Shown one piece after another: positions 11,401 to 19,976 of a stretch of DNA of 64,000 nucleotides (the first letter of the stretch is position 1; every line of letters starts with the position of its first letter). This DNA comes from MWDV01 sp002070715 (GTDB taxonomy: Bacteria; Verrucomicrobiota; Verrucomicrobiia; Limisphaerales; MWDV01), in NCBI GenBank assembly GCA_035411585.1, contig DAONTI010000014.1, positions 1-64,000 on the forward strand. Reading direction: 5' to 3'. The notes under the pieces are model-generated. The model was not told where the DNA came from, made no database searches, and saw only the letters and a program-made list of their open reading frames with translations. The translations under genes and the position numbers were made by a program.

Positions 11401-13810
11401 CAAAGACGCCCGGAGTCAGGGTGTCGCCGAAGCGAACGAGACATTCGAGCGGCGGCGCGCCCGTGGGCGGCGGCCCCGGAAACCGGCTGGTGCGGGGCCG
11501 GACGGCCGCATCGGTGGCTTCCACCACAAAAGCGACGATATGCCCTGCCACCTGTCCGGGGATCGTCGCTGAAAACACCCCATCGCCCTCCGGGTCGGTC
11601 ATGGGTATCGCTGTCCCGGGGCCGGCGATTTTGTCGTTGCGCCACTTGAGCATCACCGCGACCACCCCGTCGGGATCGTGAACCCGGGCGGAAACCGTCA
11701 CCGCCTGACCAGCCGCCGGCAACACCGGGAAATGCCGCACCTCGGTAATGGCGGGCCCAGCGTTGGCCATTCGACGGCTGTTGGGCGCGCCAGGCGTCCC
11801 CAGATTCGGCGGCAGTTCCAAAGCACCCACGGCTTCCAGCGCGTGACCCTTGATCCCGATGACTATGTAGGGCCAGCCCGCCAGCCAGCGGCCTTTGGCG
11901 CGAATCGTGAATGTTTCCCCGGCGCGCGGAGCAGTGATTTTGGTGGACAGCCGGTCGTAGGTGATACGGTAAGACGAGATCGTGTAACGCCCCTGACTGC
12001 TGGCCCGCACATGCAGGCTGCGGTTGCTGTCATATCCTTCGCCGGTTTCCCAGCCGGACCGTTCGTGCGTGCCAAGGCACTCCCAGCCGTCCAAACCTCC
12101 TTCGAAATCGGAATTGCTCACGCGGTTACTGGTCCTGCCGGCTTTGACCAGCTCAATCTTATCCAGCAGACACTCGCCCGACTGGGGACAGAAGACTTGG
12201 AGTTCTTCCATGGTGCCGTCTTGGTTATCAATCACTCCGGTGTATTCGATGTGGGTCCAGGGCGCTTTTCTGGTCTCGTCGCTGCCCTCCCAGTTCGGGC
12301 CCAGGTCGTTGTCGGCGCGGGGATCCACCAACTCCAGACTGCTGCCGCCGCCGTCGGTCCAGTGTCCCCAACCGTCGGAGTAGTTGACCTCGTCCACGAG
12401 CACAAAATCGCTCCCGGGGAATTGCGGATCATCCGGGCACACCAAGGCGATCCGCTCGCCGCGATCCGACAACTCTCCCTCGTAATTCCCGACCGTGTTG
12501 CCGGGGGTGAGCTGCGGATACTTGCTCAATAAATGGGTGCGGTCGCGCGCCACCACCAGGTACCCGTCGGCGGGAATGATGGTGCCCGGCGGGATGACAA
12601 AACTGATCCCGTCCACGAAACGCCAATTGCCCACGTCCACCGCGTTGGTGCCGCGGTTGTAGAGTTCGAGATACTCATCCTTCGCCAGACCGGAAAGCGG
12701 ATGATACATGATCTCGTTGATGATGATGTCGTGCTCGAGGGGCACGCTGTTGGCCGCGCCGGGCGTCGGCACCGTCAGTTCACGGATGCGGGGCGCTCCG
12801 TCCGGCCAGCGTCCCGATGAGATACCTTGACGCTGCGCGCCGAAACGCACGGCATCAATCACCCGGGCTCCGTCGGCGCGCACCAGAAAAATAGCTTCGC
12901 CCTGACGGCTGAGGGAAAACCCCAGGTCCGTCTCGAAAAAAACGCATCGGTTGCGCGGTCCCAGCAGAGTGCCGTCGGGAATGGTGAACTTGACATTATC
13001 GGCGCGGTCGCTGAGTCCGCAGCCGGACAGGTCAACCGTCTGATCGCCGCGATTGAACAGCTCGATGAAGTCCATTTGTGGCGGATCGGGTCGGGCCAAA
13101 AACTCATTGATCACCACCGCGTCCAGCGGGTCAGTGATGATCGGATCCGCCCGGCCCGGGGATCCGCCCACTTCCGCGCTCGCCGCCCAAGCCTCGACGG
13201 CGCGTTCGCCGTAATCCGGGCGGGCCAACTGGAGCGAGTGCCCCGCGCCATCCGCAGCCACGGGCCAGGGCATCTGGTTGGCATACGTCACCTCCAGCAA
13301 GACGGCGCCCGCGCGGTTGGACAGCCGGACCCGCCCGCCGTCGTTGGGCAGGGCGCCCGAGTACGGCCCCACCACATTGGTAATGTTTGCCGCTTGTCGC
13401 AGCGCCTCCGGATTACGCGCCACCACCACAAAACTGCGTCCCGCCAGCATTGCCACGGGCGGGAAAGTGAAACTGACCGATCCGGAAATCTGATAGCCCC
13501 CGAGGTTTTCCGCCACGGGTTCGGTGTTGAAAATCTCGATGTATTCCAACGTCTCCGTGCCGCCCGCTTCGCGGGGATGATACATGATCTCGGAGATGAT
13601 TAACGGCGTGCCCCGGCTGGAGGGCGAGAGTTGTCGGTCCGTCGGGTCTCCCAGTGCGCTCAGGGTAAACGCCATGATCAAGCCGGTGCTGGCGACCCTC
13701 CATCGCCCCCGGTACGGCAAGGACCAACGCAGAAAAATTCCCCGAAAACCGTTAACTCCTCCCGCCGGGTGGGGCCGGGGAAAGAAACGGAGCGCCGGAC
13801 AACTACGCAT
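8450..13810 (-). CDS. Giant secreted lamin-tail / CotH domain protein
   Basis: A 1786-residue exported protein. A long N-terminus leads to a hydrophobic signal (STGLIMAFTLSALG). At least six lamin-tail-type beta modules follow. Three are marked by EIMYHP near residues ~72, ~366 and ~1250, and two late ones by LNEVQPEN (~1410) and INEWMASN (~1563). A CotH-type kinase-fold region spans ~865-1060, including FPKTDRILGDSEVALDF, YRYCMRKKS and HIVDFDGAFRTTYG. Bacterial CotH relatives phosphorylate proteins or act in cell-surface assembly, while lamin-tail modules are usually adhesive or found beside secreted nucleases. Here the role is probably surface-associated. The protein ends FYRIVVVP with no recognisable sorting tail. 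An alternative start is a later in-frame codon just before the signal sequence. Confidence 0.8.
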   Translation of the reverse strand: MRSCPALRFFPRPHPAGGVNGFRGIFLRWSLPYRGRWRVASTGLIMAFTLSALGDPTDRQLSPSSRGTPLIISEIMYHPREAGGTETLEYIEIFNTEPVAENLGGYQISGSVSFTFPPVAMLAGRSFVVVARNPEALRQAANITNVVGPYSGALPNDGGRVRLSNRAGAVLLEVTYANQMPWPVAADGAGHSLQLARPDYGERAVEAWAASAEVGGSPGRADPIITDPLDAVVINEFLARPDPPQMDFIELFNRGDQTVDLSGCGLSDRADNVKFTIPDGTLLGPRNRCVFFETDLGFSLSRQGEAIFLVRADGARVIDAVRFGAQRQGISSGRWPDGAPRIRELTVPTPGAANSVPLEHDIIINEIMYHPLSGLAKDEYLELYNRGTNAVDVGNWRFVDGISFVIPPGTIIPADGYLVVARDRTHLLSKYPQLTPGNTVGNYEGELSDRGERIALVCPDDPQFPGSDFVLVDEVNYSDGWGHWTDGGGSSLELVDPRADNDLGPNWEGSDETRKAPWTHIEYTGVIDNQDGTMEELQVFCPQSGECLLDKIELVKAGRTSNRVSNSDFEGGLDGWECLGTHERSGWETGEGYDSNRSLHVRASSQGRYTISSYRITYDRLSTKITAPRAGETFTIRAKGRWLAGWPYIVIGIKGHALEAVGALELPPNLGTPGAPNSRRMANAGPAITEVRHFPVLPAAGQAVTVSARVHDPDGVVAVMLKWRNDKIAGPGTAIPMTDPEGDGVFSATIPGQVAGHIVAFVVEATDAAVRPRTSRFPGPPPTGAPPLECLVRFGDTLTPGVFGNYRLWVSSTNVTRWEARETRSNEPVDTTFTYGDYRSVYAAGVRYRGNWRTTGFNDYRTAAYMIKFPKTDRILGDSEVALDFISLNQDNGTRQQEKHAYWMARQVDLAAMALRYVHVSVNGSALFRYDSLSPSRTLCKSWYGDDDPHVYEQLYPHEPFGNYTTTGGVKKQAKYRYCMRKKSTTVPDDDFTPLYRVIDALGAPNDDLYVARVSALADIRAWAGYWVLNRMCGNSDHYRAADYPHNLYTYIPPYGRSRLHIVDFDGAFRTTYGLFPRRGFLPAVMFAKPEFRRIYWRLANDMARGPMAPDVSGVRLNDWYQVFVNQGVSAVNPTEMSAWITARWNEYLQALAPMTNIIFRVTTPSIVTNRTPVALRGAAPIAVTVIEVNGQSHAIKWMSETNWQIQVALTNGANDLAFRALDERGVVVGNDTRTITYTGPDVSLAGKLVISEIMYHPAAPASSFVEIHNRSATETLPLGGLRVRGVGVTIGHGRFLEPGGYAVVADSLPGYQSTYGNAEVVVAEFGGKLSSRGEMLSLEVAQGTNWQVLNQVAYSNELPWPAAADEGGVSLQLVDPTQDNARVGNWATGSGATPGRSNAVQQALPMFPPLWLNEVQPENLSGPCDAAGERHPWVELYNAGSSNLTLDGVWLGDEYAAPAKWAFPTNTVIPPGGFLVVWCSGDTNATSDTELHSNLTLPPGTGAVVLSRQLDGGTLQILDYMNYAGVPEDWSYGAVPDGQPFTRRTLFYVTPGDTNNAAEPPITLFINEWMASNTRTWPNPAGGGYDDWFELYNPNLFAVDLAGWSLANSLTNPAKNVIPSGYSVPATGYLLVWADGKPGRNSSSHPDLHVNFKLNRGGEAIALFAPDGRLVDSVIFGPQTSDISEGRYPSGSPYIYPLSAPTPGADNLFVPPQPSFFAIELVGTEVSLTFTTTPGCTYRCDYCDGLNGDTWQPLTAPLQATQNTATVVDLLIGRPQRFYRIVVVP

Positions 13811-13966
13811 GATCGGAAGCTACTCCTTGCGCGGGCCGGATTCAACGCGAATCGCGCTTGTAAATCGGCCGCATTGGCTGCTGGCCACCTCCCGGATTGA
13901 AATTGCGGGGACGTCCGTCCATCCTCCGTTATCCCGGCGCCACGCGCGCACGGCCAAAACCAGACG

Positions 13967-14614
13967 ATGCACACGGGCTACCGTCAGCACGATGTCCCCC
14001 GCCCTGCCGGGCTGGATCTTCCCGCCCGGCCCGCGAATCTCATTTACGAACTCTCCTCCATCACCGACCGCCTGGTCCTCGAACAATTATTCCCACAACC
14101 GCAACCGGTGGAGGTGGAACTGGGCTGCGGCGATGCCTCTTTTCTCGTGGCCTACGCGCAACGGCATCCAGAACGCAATTTTCTGGGGGTGGAACGATTG
14201 TGGGGGCGGCTTCGCAAGCTGGACCGCAAGGGACGCCGGGCCGGGTTGACCAATCTGCGCGGGGTTCGTCTCGAAGCCGGCTATTTTCTGGAATGGCTGT
14301 TGCCGCCGCACGCGGTGTCCGCCCTGCATGTTTACTTTCCCGATCCGTGGCCGAAAACGAAGCATCGGCGACACCGGCTGATCAATGAGCGTTTCCCCGC
14401 TGTGGCCCGGCAGGCGCTGGTCCGCGGTGGGGTGGTTTATCTGCGTACGGATGATGCGGATTACTTCGCGCAGATGACCGCGGTGTTTGCCGCCGCGCCG
14501 GAGTTTCAGCCGGTGGCGACGCCGCCGGAACTGGCGGAGTTGCTCACGGATTTTGAAAAAGACTTTCGGGCCCGCGGGATCGAAACCCGGCGGGCGGCTT
14601 ACCGCTGGGAATAA
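13967..14614 (+). CDS. trmB: tRNA (guanine-N7)-methyltransferase
   Basis: A 215-residue SAM-dependent enzyme that methylates N7 of G46 in tRNA variable loops. The cofactor motif is VEVELGCGDASFLVAYA, followed by FLGVER. The family hallmark HVYFPDPWPKTKHRRHRL with the catalytic Asp and tRNA-contacting basic residues is present, as is the C-terminal LTDFEKDFRARG segment. The family's usual length is 210-240, so it is complete. It is divergent from the CotH gene and about 60 bases ahead of the restriction-modification locus, with which it shows no functional link. Confidence 0.93.
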   Translation: MHTGYRQHDVPRPAGLDLPARPANLIYELSSITDRLVLEQLFPQPQPVEVELGCGDASFLVAYAQRHPERNFLGVERLWGRLRKLDRKGRRAGLTNLRGVRLEAGYFLEWLLPPHAVSALHVYFPDPWPKTKHRRHRLINERFPAVARQALVRGGVVYLRTDDADYFAQMTAVFAAAPEFQPVATPPELAELLTDFEKDFRARGIETRRAAYRWE

Positions 14615-14674
14615 TTCGTGACCGTGTGCGGTGGATAATGTTCTGTCCTTGCCAGCGCCGGCCAGAAGGCGACA

Positions 14675-15525
14675 ATGACGCCGGCAGCACAGATGCATAT
14701 CCAACAGACAAAAGCCGAAAGCCGGGCCACTGGCGGTCCGCAATACTACTTGCACGGGGTGCCGTCGCATGTGAAGGCATTTCTGCGGGCGCGCGGGGCA
14801 TGTCCGGTGTTGCTGCAGACACCCTACGGAATCGCGCGCAGTTCATTTGTTGCGGTGGGGCGCGATCACAAGCTTTCCGGTGGCAAGGTTGTGGCGGGGA
14901 GAGTGGGGCATGATCGCATTCAAGGCGATCAATCCATCGGGGAAGCCATCCGGTATTGGTATGGCTTGAAATCCGGCCATGACTTTGCCCGGGTGGATTT
15001 GGACGTCGTCATTCACAAGGAAGACATTTCATCCTGATTCCCACCGCCGTTACCCGGCGTGGTCAACGGAGGCCGACGCCGCTGGAGAAAATGCCGATGC
15101 CGCTCTCTTTCCATCGCGATCATTCCAGCAAGCTTTGGCGCAGGCAGATCGAGAATCGCCGTCGGCAGTCGGCGGACGACACGGCGTGGGCGGCACATCA
15201 GATTGGCCGGATCGTGCGCGAGCATCAAGAGGCCCGGTCGCAATCTATCAAGGAGGAGGATTTGCTTCGAGCCGCCGGCGCGTTGTCGCTGCTGGGCGTG
15301 GATCTCAGCCCGTATGTAGGGAAGGGCTACGATTGTCCCCGGAGTCGTTTCCATTTTGCCGGGCTGCCCGAGTATCCGTGTCCGGTGGAAATTAAAAAAC
15401 GGTCGTCGGGGTTCAGATACCAGGTCGCCCGATACGCTGACCTGCCTCGGGTGGTCATATTGTGTGTCGAGCACGACATGGTAAATCCACCCGATCACGT
15501 GGACATCATTGAGCTGTTGGCTTGA
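14675..15525 (+). pseudogene. Type II restriction endonuclease, split by a -1 frameshift
   Basis: Two abutting frames make one ~283-residue protein. The first starts at ATG 14675 behind an AGAAGG ribosome binding site and runs to TGA 15035-15037. It contains HDRIQGDQSIGEAIRYWYGL and VDLDVVIHKED. One base short at ~15023-15025, the reading continues in the other frame as HFILIPTAVTRRG and runs without a stop to 15525. The second half carries VGKGYDCPRSRF and, ~20 residues later, PVEIKKRSSG, which matches the D...ExK metal-binding pattern of PD-(D/E)XK nucleases. The methyltransferase starts 22 bases downstream, as expected for an R-M pair. The frameshift is not in a homopolymer. It may be real inactivation or a base-call error. 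If only the second frame is translated (ATG 15091), a 144-residue fragment would result. Confidence 0.72.
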
Positions 15526-15546
15526 GCCAAGTATCTCGCCGCGTAG

Positions 15547-17130
15547 ATGAGCCGCGCCACCCTCCAGCCCATTCTGGAAGCGATTCCCGCCGCCCGCCAG
15601 GAAGACGCCCGGCATTACGGGGTGCATCCTTACTTTACCCGTCGCCCGGCCAACGTCGTGCGGGAATATCTCAAACGTTATTCGCAACCGGGCGATACGG
15701 TTCTCGATCCTTTCGGCGGCACCGGGGTCACCGCCATTGAAGCATTCTTGCTGGGCCGCCACGCCATCCAAAACGACCTGAATCCTTTTGCCAACTTCAT
15801 CGCCCGCAACATCGCCGACACCACGCTGCCGACCCTGGCGCCGTTGCATCAGGCCTTCGAACGGGTGAAAAACGCCTGTGCCGCTCAGTTGCGTAACTTC
15901 GAACAGGATGAAACTTTGGCCCGGAACGCGCTCTCGACGCTTCCATTGCCGGAAAACATCCGTTTGCCGAAAAATTCTGATGCGGAATTTTTTTACGATC
16001 TGTTTACCCCCCGCCAGCTCGCCGGGCTCGCACTGATCAAGCAGACGATTGACCGGGAATCAGCCGGAGTCGTCCGTGATTTGTTGTTGCTGGCCTGGTC
16101 GGCGTCCATCGCCAAGCTCAACAAAACCTTTCTTTCCGCCAAGGGCCGGGCGGCGAGCCGGGGCGGCTCCAGTATCTTCAGCATTTACCGCTACAAACTC
16201 GCCCAACAGAATATGGAGCTGCCGCTGTGGAAAACTTTTCAAGGTCGTTATTTGAATGTGTTAGCCGCCAAGGAAGAAGTGCTCTGTTTCCGCGACTATC
16301 ATCGGGGACAATCCGACGATCCCCTCCGGTTGGACAGCGGTAAAGATTTTCGGGTGCTGGCCCACGATGCCGCCGCGCTGGACCAGAACCTTGAACCGGA
16401 GAGCGTGGATTACATTTTTACGGACCCGCCCTATGGCGGATTCATCAATTACCTGGACCTCTCGATTCTCTGGAATCATTGGCTGGGGTTTCCGGTCACC
16501 GATGAAATTCGTCGTCAGGAAACCATTGTAGGCGGCGACTGCGGGCATAGTGAGGAACATTACCTATCCAGCCTGGCTCGGAGCATCACCACGGCCTTTC
16601 GTTTGCTGCGGTCCGACCGCTGGTTTTCCATCGTGTTTCAACATTGGGACCTCCGTTATTTTGCCACCATTCTGGAAACCGCCCAAGCCAGTGGCGCCGA
16701 ACTCAAGGCGGCCATCACGCAAACCGGGGATGTCATCTGGTCCATGCACAAAAAGAAAAATTCCGTGAGTGTTCTGGCCGGCGAACTGATCCTGACGTTT
16801 TACAAACCCGCGCACCCGCGCCCGATCACCCCTGCCGTCCGATCTTCCGCGCCGGCGGATCCCGCCCCGCTTTTGGCCGAAGTTTTTGATGCCTGTCTGA
16901 CCGGGGCGACTTCCTTTACCACGGAAACGCTGTTCAACCGGTTCATTCTTGAGTTATGGCGCCGGCGGGCCTTGGGATGTTTGAACTTGAACCGGCGCGA
17001 ATTCGCCGCTTGTTTGGAGCAACGCGGCTGGGCGTATGATCCCAAGACCCACCGCTGGTCAATGCAGGGGTATCCCCGAACACGTTTTGGCGAAATGATG
17101 TTGTTCGACCGGCCGCTCGGGGAATCGTGA
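15547..17130 (+). CDS. DNA methyltransferase of a type II restriction-modification system
   Basis: A 527-residue amino-methyltransferase (N6-adenine or N4-cytosine class). Motif I is LDPFGGTGVTAIEA with DPFGGTG at 54-60, followed by NDLNP. Catalytic motif IV is FTDPPYGGFINY at about 292. The ~230 residues between them, including SAKGRAASRGGSS, probably form the target-recognition region. The late FQHWDLRYF and GDVIWSMHKKKNSVSV strands belong to the methyltransferase core. It lies 21 bases after the frameshifted nuclease and would protect host DNA at the same site. The gene is fully open, so the modification half is intact. It shares architecture with the orphan enzyme at 2883-4160. Confidence 0.85.
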   Translation: MSRATLQPILEAIPAARQEDARHYGVHPYFTRRPANVVREYLKRYSQPGDTVLDPFGGTGVTAIEAFLLGRHAIQNDLNPFANFIARNIADTTLPTLAPLHQAFERVKNACAAQLRNFEQDETLARNALSTLPLPENIRLPKNSDAEFFYDLFTPRQLAGLALIKQTIDRESAGVVRDLLLLAWSASIAKLNKTFLSAKGRAASRGGSSIFSIYRYKLAQQNMELPLWKTFQGRYLNVLAAKEEVLCFRDYHRGQSDDPLRLDSGKDFRVLAHDAAALDQNLEPESVDYIFTDPPYGGFINYLDLSILWNHWLGFPVTDEIRRQETIVGGDCGHSEEHYLSSLARSITTAFRLLRSDRWFSIVFQHWDLRYFATILETAQASGAELKAAITQTGDVIWSMHKKKNSVSVLAGELILTFYKPAHPRPITPAVRSSAPADPAPLLAEVFDACLTGATSFTTETLFNRFILELWRRRALGCLNLNRREFAACLEQRGWAYDPKTHRWSMQGYPRTRFGEMMLFDRPLGES

Positions 17131-17144
17131 ACGCGCGGCGCGGG

Positions 17145-17573
17145 TCACACATCAATCACGGGGCCGCTGCCGCCGCGACCGTCGCGCGATGACGTGGTTT
17201 TCCGGCGGCGAACCACCACCCGCCCGCGGCGGCGGCCGGTGAGGAAATTGAGGATCGAGGAGACCAAGCTGATGACCAGCGCGCCCCAAAACGCCGCCCA
17301 GAAATTCGCGACCGAAAAGCCCGGTTGCAGGAGGAAGCCCACCAGGTAAAGCAACAGGGCGTTGATCACCAGCAGGAACAGTCCCAGCGTGAACACCAGC
17401 AGCGGCAAGGCCAGCAGCATCAGCACGGGGCGCAAGACGGCATTGAGAATGCCCAGCAGCAACGAGGCGATGATCAGGTCCACCGGTTTTTGATACTGCA
17501 CGCCGGGCACAAGATACACCGCCACCAGCACGGCCAGCGTGCAAATCAACCAACTCTGTAAAAAACGTTTCAT
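17145..17573 (-). CDS. Phage-holin-IV-superfamily (YvlD-like) membrane protein
   Basis: A 142-residue integral membrane protein with four hydrophobic segments (residues ~7-23, 33-50, 52-75 and 88-111). The motif GILNAVLRPVLMLLALP is characteristic of the 4-TMS Phage_holin_4_2/YvlD family. A very basic tail, GRRRGRVVVRRRKTTSSRDGR, is predicted to be cytosolic. Despite the family name there is no phage context. It lies 9 bases downstream of manA on the same strand, suggesting a shared transcript. Function in this family is unestablished; some members are envelope-stress associated. Confidence 0.75.
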   Translation of the reverse strand: MKRFLQSWLICTLAVLVAVYLVPGVQYQKPVDLIIASLLLGILNAVLRPVLMLLALPLLVFTLGLFLLVINALLLYLVGFLLQPGFSVANFWAAFWGALVISLVSSILNFLTGRRRGRVVVRRRKTTSSRDGRGGSGPVIDV

Positions 17574-17582
17574 CTGCTTTCC

Positions 17583-18566
17583 TTAATCCGCCGTCGCCCC
17601 GGCTTCGACGCGCAGAAACCGGGTGTCACTCCGCGCGATCAACACCGCCTCCCGCACCGCCGCGGGGACGAGGCTGAATTGTCCGGCGCGGAGGGTCGCC
17701 GTGACGCCTTCCCCAGTCAGGTCGAGGCGCCCGGCAACACAGGCGATCAAATGCATCACGCCGGGCGGCAGCGTCAGGCGCGCCCCATCAGCCAGCCGTT
17801 CTTCTTCCACCGTGAATAACGGATCGCGCACCAGGATGCGATGCGCCCGCCCGGCATCGCTGCCCCACGCGCTTTGAACCAGTCCCGGTTCAAAGTCGGC
17901 AAAGTCAATGCTCGCCAGCGACTCGGCGATGTGCAGGGCGCGCGGTTGCCCGTCCAGCCCGACCCGGCCCCAATCGAACACGCGGTAAGTGGTGTCCGAG
18001 TTCTGCTGGATTTCAAATAACACGAGGCCGGCGCCCAAGGCATGCACCCGGCCGCTGGGCAGGAACATCGTATCGCCGGCGCGCACCGGCACGCGATGAA
18101 AACATTCCGCCACCCGTCCGTCCTGGAGGCGTTGTTCGAACGTGGCGCGGGTAACGCCGTTTTTCAGGCCCACAAACAATTCCGCGCCGGGCGCCGCGTC
18201 GGTGATGTGCCAGAGCTCGGTCTTCGGATCGCCGCCCAGGCGGCCCGCTTGGGCGGCGGGGGGATGCACCTGCAGGGACAGCGTTTCGCGCGCGTCCAAA
18301 ATTTTTATCAACAACGGAAAGCGTCCCTGCCACGCGCGCGCGGGCCCAAGCAATTCCGCCGCGTGATGTGTCATCAGCCAGCGCAGGTCTTTGCCCGCCA
18401 GCGGACCGTTGGTGATGACGCTCACATCTCCGGGCCGGTCGCTGATCTCCCACGATTCGCCGATGGGCCGTTCCGGCGGCAAAGGTTTGCCGTAGAGCCG
18501 TTCCAGATTGCGCCCGCCCCAGACGCGTTCCTTGAAAATGGGTTGAAAGGTCAGCGGATAGAGCAT
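17583..18566 (-). CDS. manA: Mannose-6-phosphate isomerase (class I, cupin type)
   Basis: A 327-residue zinc enzyme interconverting mannose-6-phosphate and fructose-6-phosphate. The start MLYPLTFQPIFKERVWGG is the usual family N-terminus. The frame runs 69 bases further up to 18635 without resemblance to the family, so ATG 18566 is chosen. KILDARETLSLQVHP gives the metal and substrate loop. GDTMFLPSGRVHALGAGLV and EIQQNSDTTYRVFDWGR supply the cupin histidine and the conserved active-site arginine region. The length matches short Firmicutes-type ManA (YvyI-like). It feeds mannose into glycolysis, or GDP-mannose synthesis in reverse. Confidence 0.9.
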   Translation of the reverse strand: MLYPLTFQPIFKERVWGGRNLERLYGKPLPPERPIGESWEISDRPGDVSVITNGPLAGKDLRWLMTHHAAELLGPARAWQGRFPLLIKILDARETLSLQVHPPAAQAGRLGGDPKTELWHITDAAPGAELFVGLKNGVTRATFEQRLQDGRVAECFHRVPVRAGDTMFLPSGRVHALGAGLVLFEIQQNSDTTYRVFDWGRVGLDGQPRALHIAESLASIDFADFEPGLVQSAWGSDAGRAHRILVRDPLFTVEEERLADGARLTLPPGVMHLIACVAGRLDLTGEGVTATLRAGQFSLVPAAVREAVLIARSDTRFLRVEAGATAD

Positions 18567-18763
18567 GGTGCTGGCTCGTTGTGCAAGCTGATGATCCCCC
18601 CGATCGCAAACGCTTGACAGCCCGTCGCTATCCACTCCTGTCGGGCTTGGGCCCCGGCAGCGTCGCGCCGCCCATGAGAAGGTTCAAATGCGGAATCCGG
18701 ACGGCCCCGCCATTGTCCCCGGACGAAACCCGAATCATTTACCAACGACGGTTTCATCAGGGA

Positions 18764-19756
18764 TCACGAAGACGTGGATGGAGTGGTCGTGGGCGATGGT
18801 TGATTGAAATGACCGATGGCGCGGAACTTGGCGTAGCGTCGCTGGAGACGATCCGCCGCGGACCAGGATTGCAACTCGCTCAGGTGCCGGAGCAGATGCG
18901 TTTTCAACGCCGCCGCCGTCTGTTCCGGGGCGTTATGCGCGCCGCCGAGCGGTTCGGGAATGATTTCATCCACCAACCCCAGCTTGAGCAGATGGTCCGC
19001 CGTGATCTTGAGGGCCTCCGCCGCGCGGGGGGCGGCCGCCCGGTCTTTCCACAGGATGGCCGCGCAACCTTCCGGGCTGATCACCGAGTAATAGGCATTT
19101 TCCAAAATCAACACCCGGTCCGCCACGCCGATGCCCAACGCGCCGCCCGAACCGCCCTCGCCGATCACCGCCGCCACGATGGGCGTTTCGAGCACCATCA
19201 TCTCCCGTAGATTCACGGCGATGGCCTCGGCTATGTGCCGTTCTTCCGCGCCGATGCCGGGATACGCGCCGGCCGTGTCAATCAGCGTCACGATGGGCAG
19301 CCCGAATTTGTCCGCCATCCGCATCAACCGCAGCGCCTTGCGATACCCTTCCGGATGCGCCGAGCCGAAATTGCGGAGGATGTTTTCCTTGGTGTCCCGG
19401 CCTTTTTGCGTGCCGATGACCATGACCCGCAGCCCGTCCAGCTTGGCGAAGCCGCCCACCACGGCGCGATCTTCGGCGTATCGCCGGTCGCCGTGCAGTT
19501 CCTGAAATTCACTGAAAGCCAGCCGGATGTAATCCAGCGTGAACGGGCGCCGGGGATGCCGCGCCAATTGGACCCGTTGCCACGGGGTCAGGTGGGAGAA
19601 AACCTGGCGGCGCGTCTCGGCGAGCTTTTTCTCGATGAGCGCGATCTCTTCCTCGAAATTGACCATCAAGGCATGCGCCTCAGGATGCTTCCGAAGCTCG
19701 TCCAGCTTGTTTTGCAGCTCGAGAATGGGCTTTTCGAAATCAAGCTGATGTTTCAT
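18764..19756 (-). CDS. accA: Acetyl-CoA carboxylase carboxyltransferase, alpha subunit
   Basis: A 330-residue subunit that, with AccD, transfers carboxyl from biotin to acetyl-CoA to give malonyl-CoA for fatty-acid synthesis. The N-terminal coiled helix (MKHQLDFEKPILELQNKL) is followed by the HPRRPFTLDYI and FQELHGDR signatures. The crotonase-fold core follows (TLIDTAGAYPGIGAEERHIA, VIGEGGSGGALGIGVAD, SVISPEGCAAILWKD). The ATG at 19756 matches the family start; the 22 upstream residues to 19822 are discarded. The partner accD is not in the window. Confidence 0.96.
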   Translation of the reverse strand: MKHQLDFEKPILELQNKLDELRKHPEAHALMVNFEEEIALIEKKLAETRRQVFSHLTPWQRVQLARHPRRPFTLDYIRLAFSEFQELHGDRRYAEDRAVVGGFAKLDGLRVMVIGTQKGRDTKENILRNFGSAHPEGYRKALRLMRMADKFGLPIVTLIDTAGAYPGIGAEERHIAEAIAVNLREMMVLETPIVAAVIGEGGSGGALGIGVADRVLILENAYYSVISPEGCAAILWKDRAAAPRAAEALKITADHLLKLGLVDEIIPEPLGGAHNAPEQTAAALKTHLLRHLSELQSWSAADRLQRRYAKFRAIGHFNQPSPTTTPSTSS

Positions 19757-19976
19757 TGGAGCCGAGAGTAGGCCCCCTCGGACAGGCAGGCAACGCTGAA
19801 TTCCAGCGACGACGGGCAGCAACGCGGCGCCGCGTGCGACGACGGTCCCGGATCACACGATCCGACCGGTTGATTCCCGCCCGTCGTGTTTGCGGCAACC
19901 AACTTGCTTCCGCAAGACCTCCGGCGACAGACCGACGGGGCCTCCCACCTCGAGTCCGCTAGTCAAGGTTCCCCGC

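Noticed and set aside
17145..17573. Holin-superfamily protein as a sign of prophage
   Set aside because: The protein is the widespread YvlD-like chromosomal type and no other phage genes are nearby.
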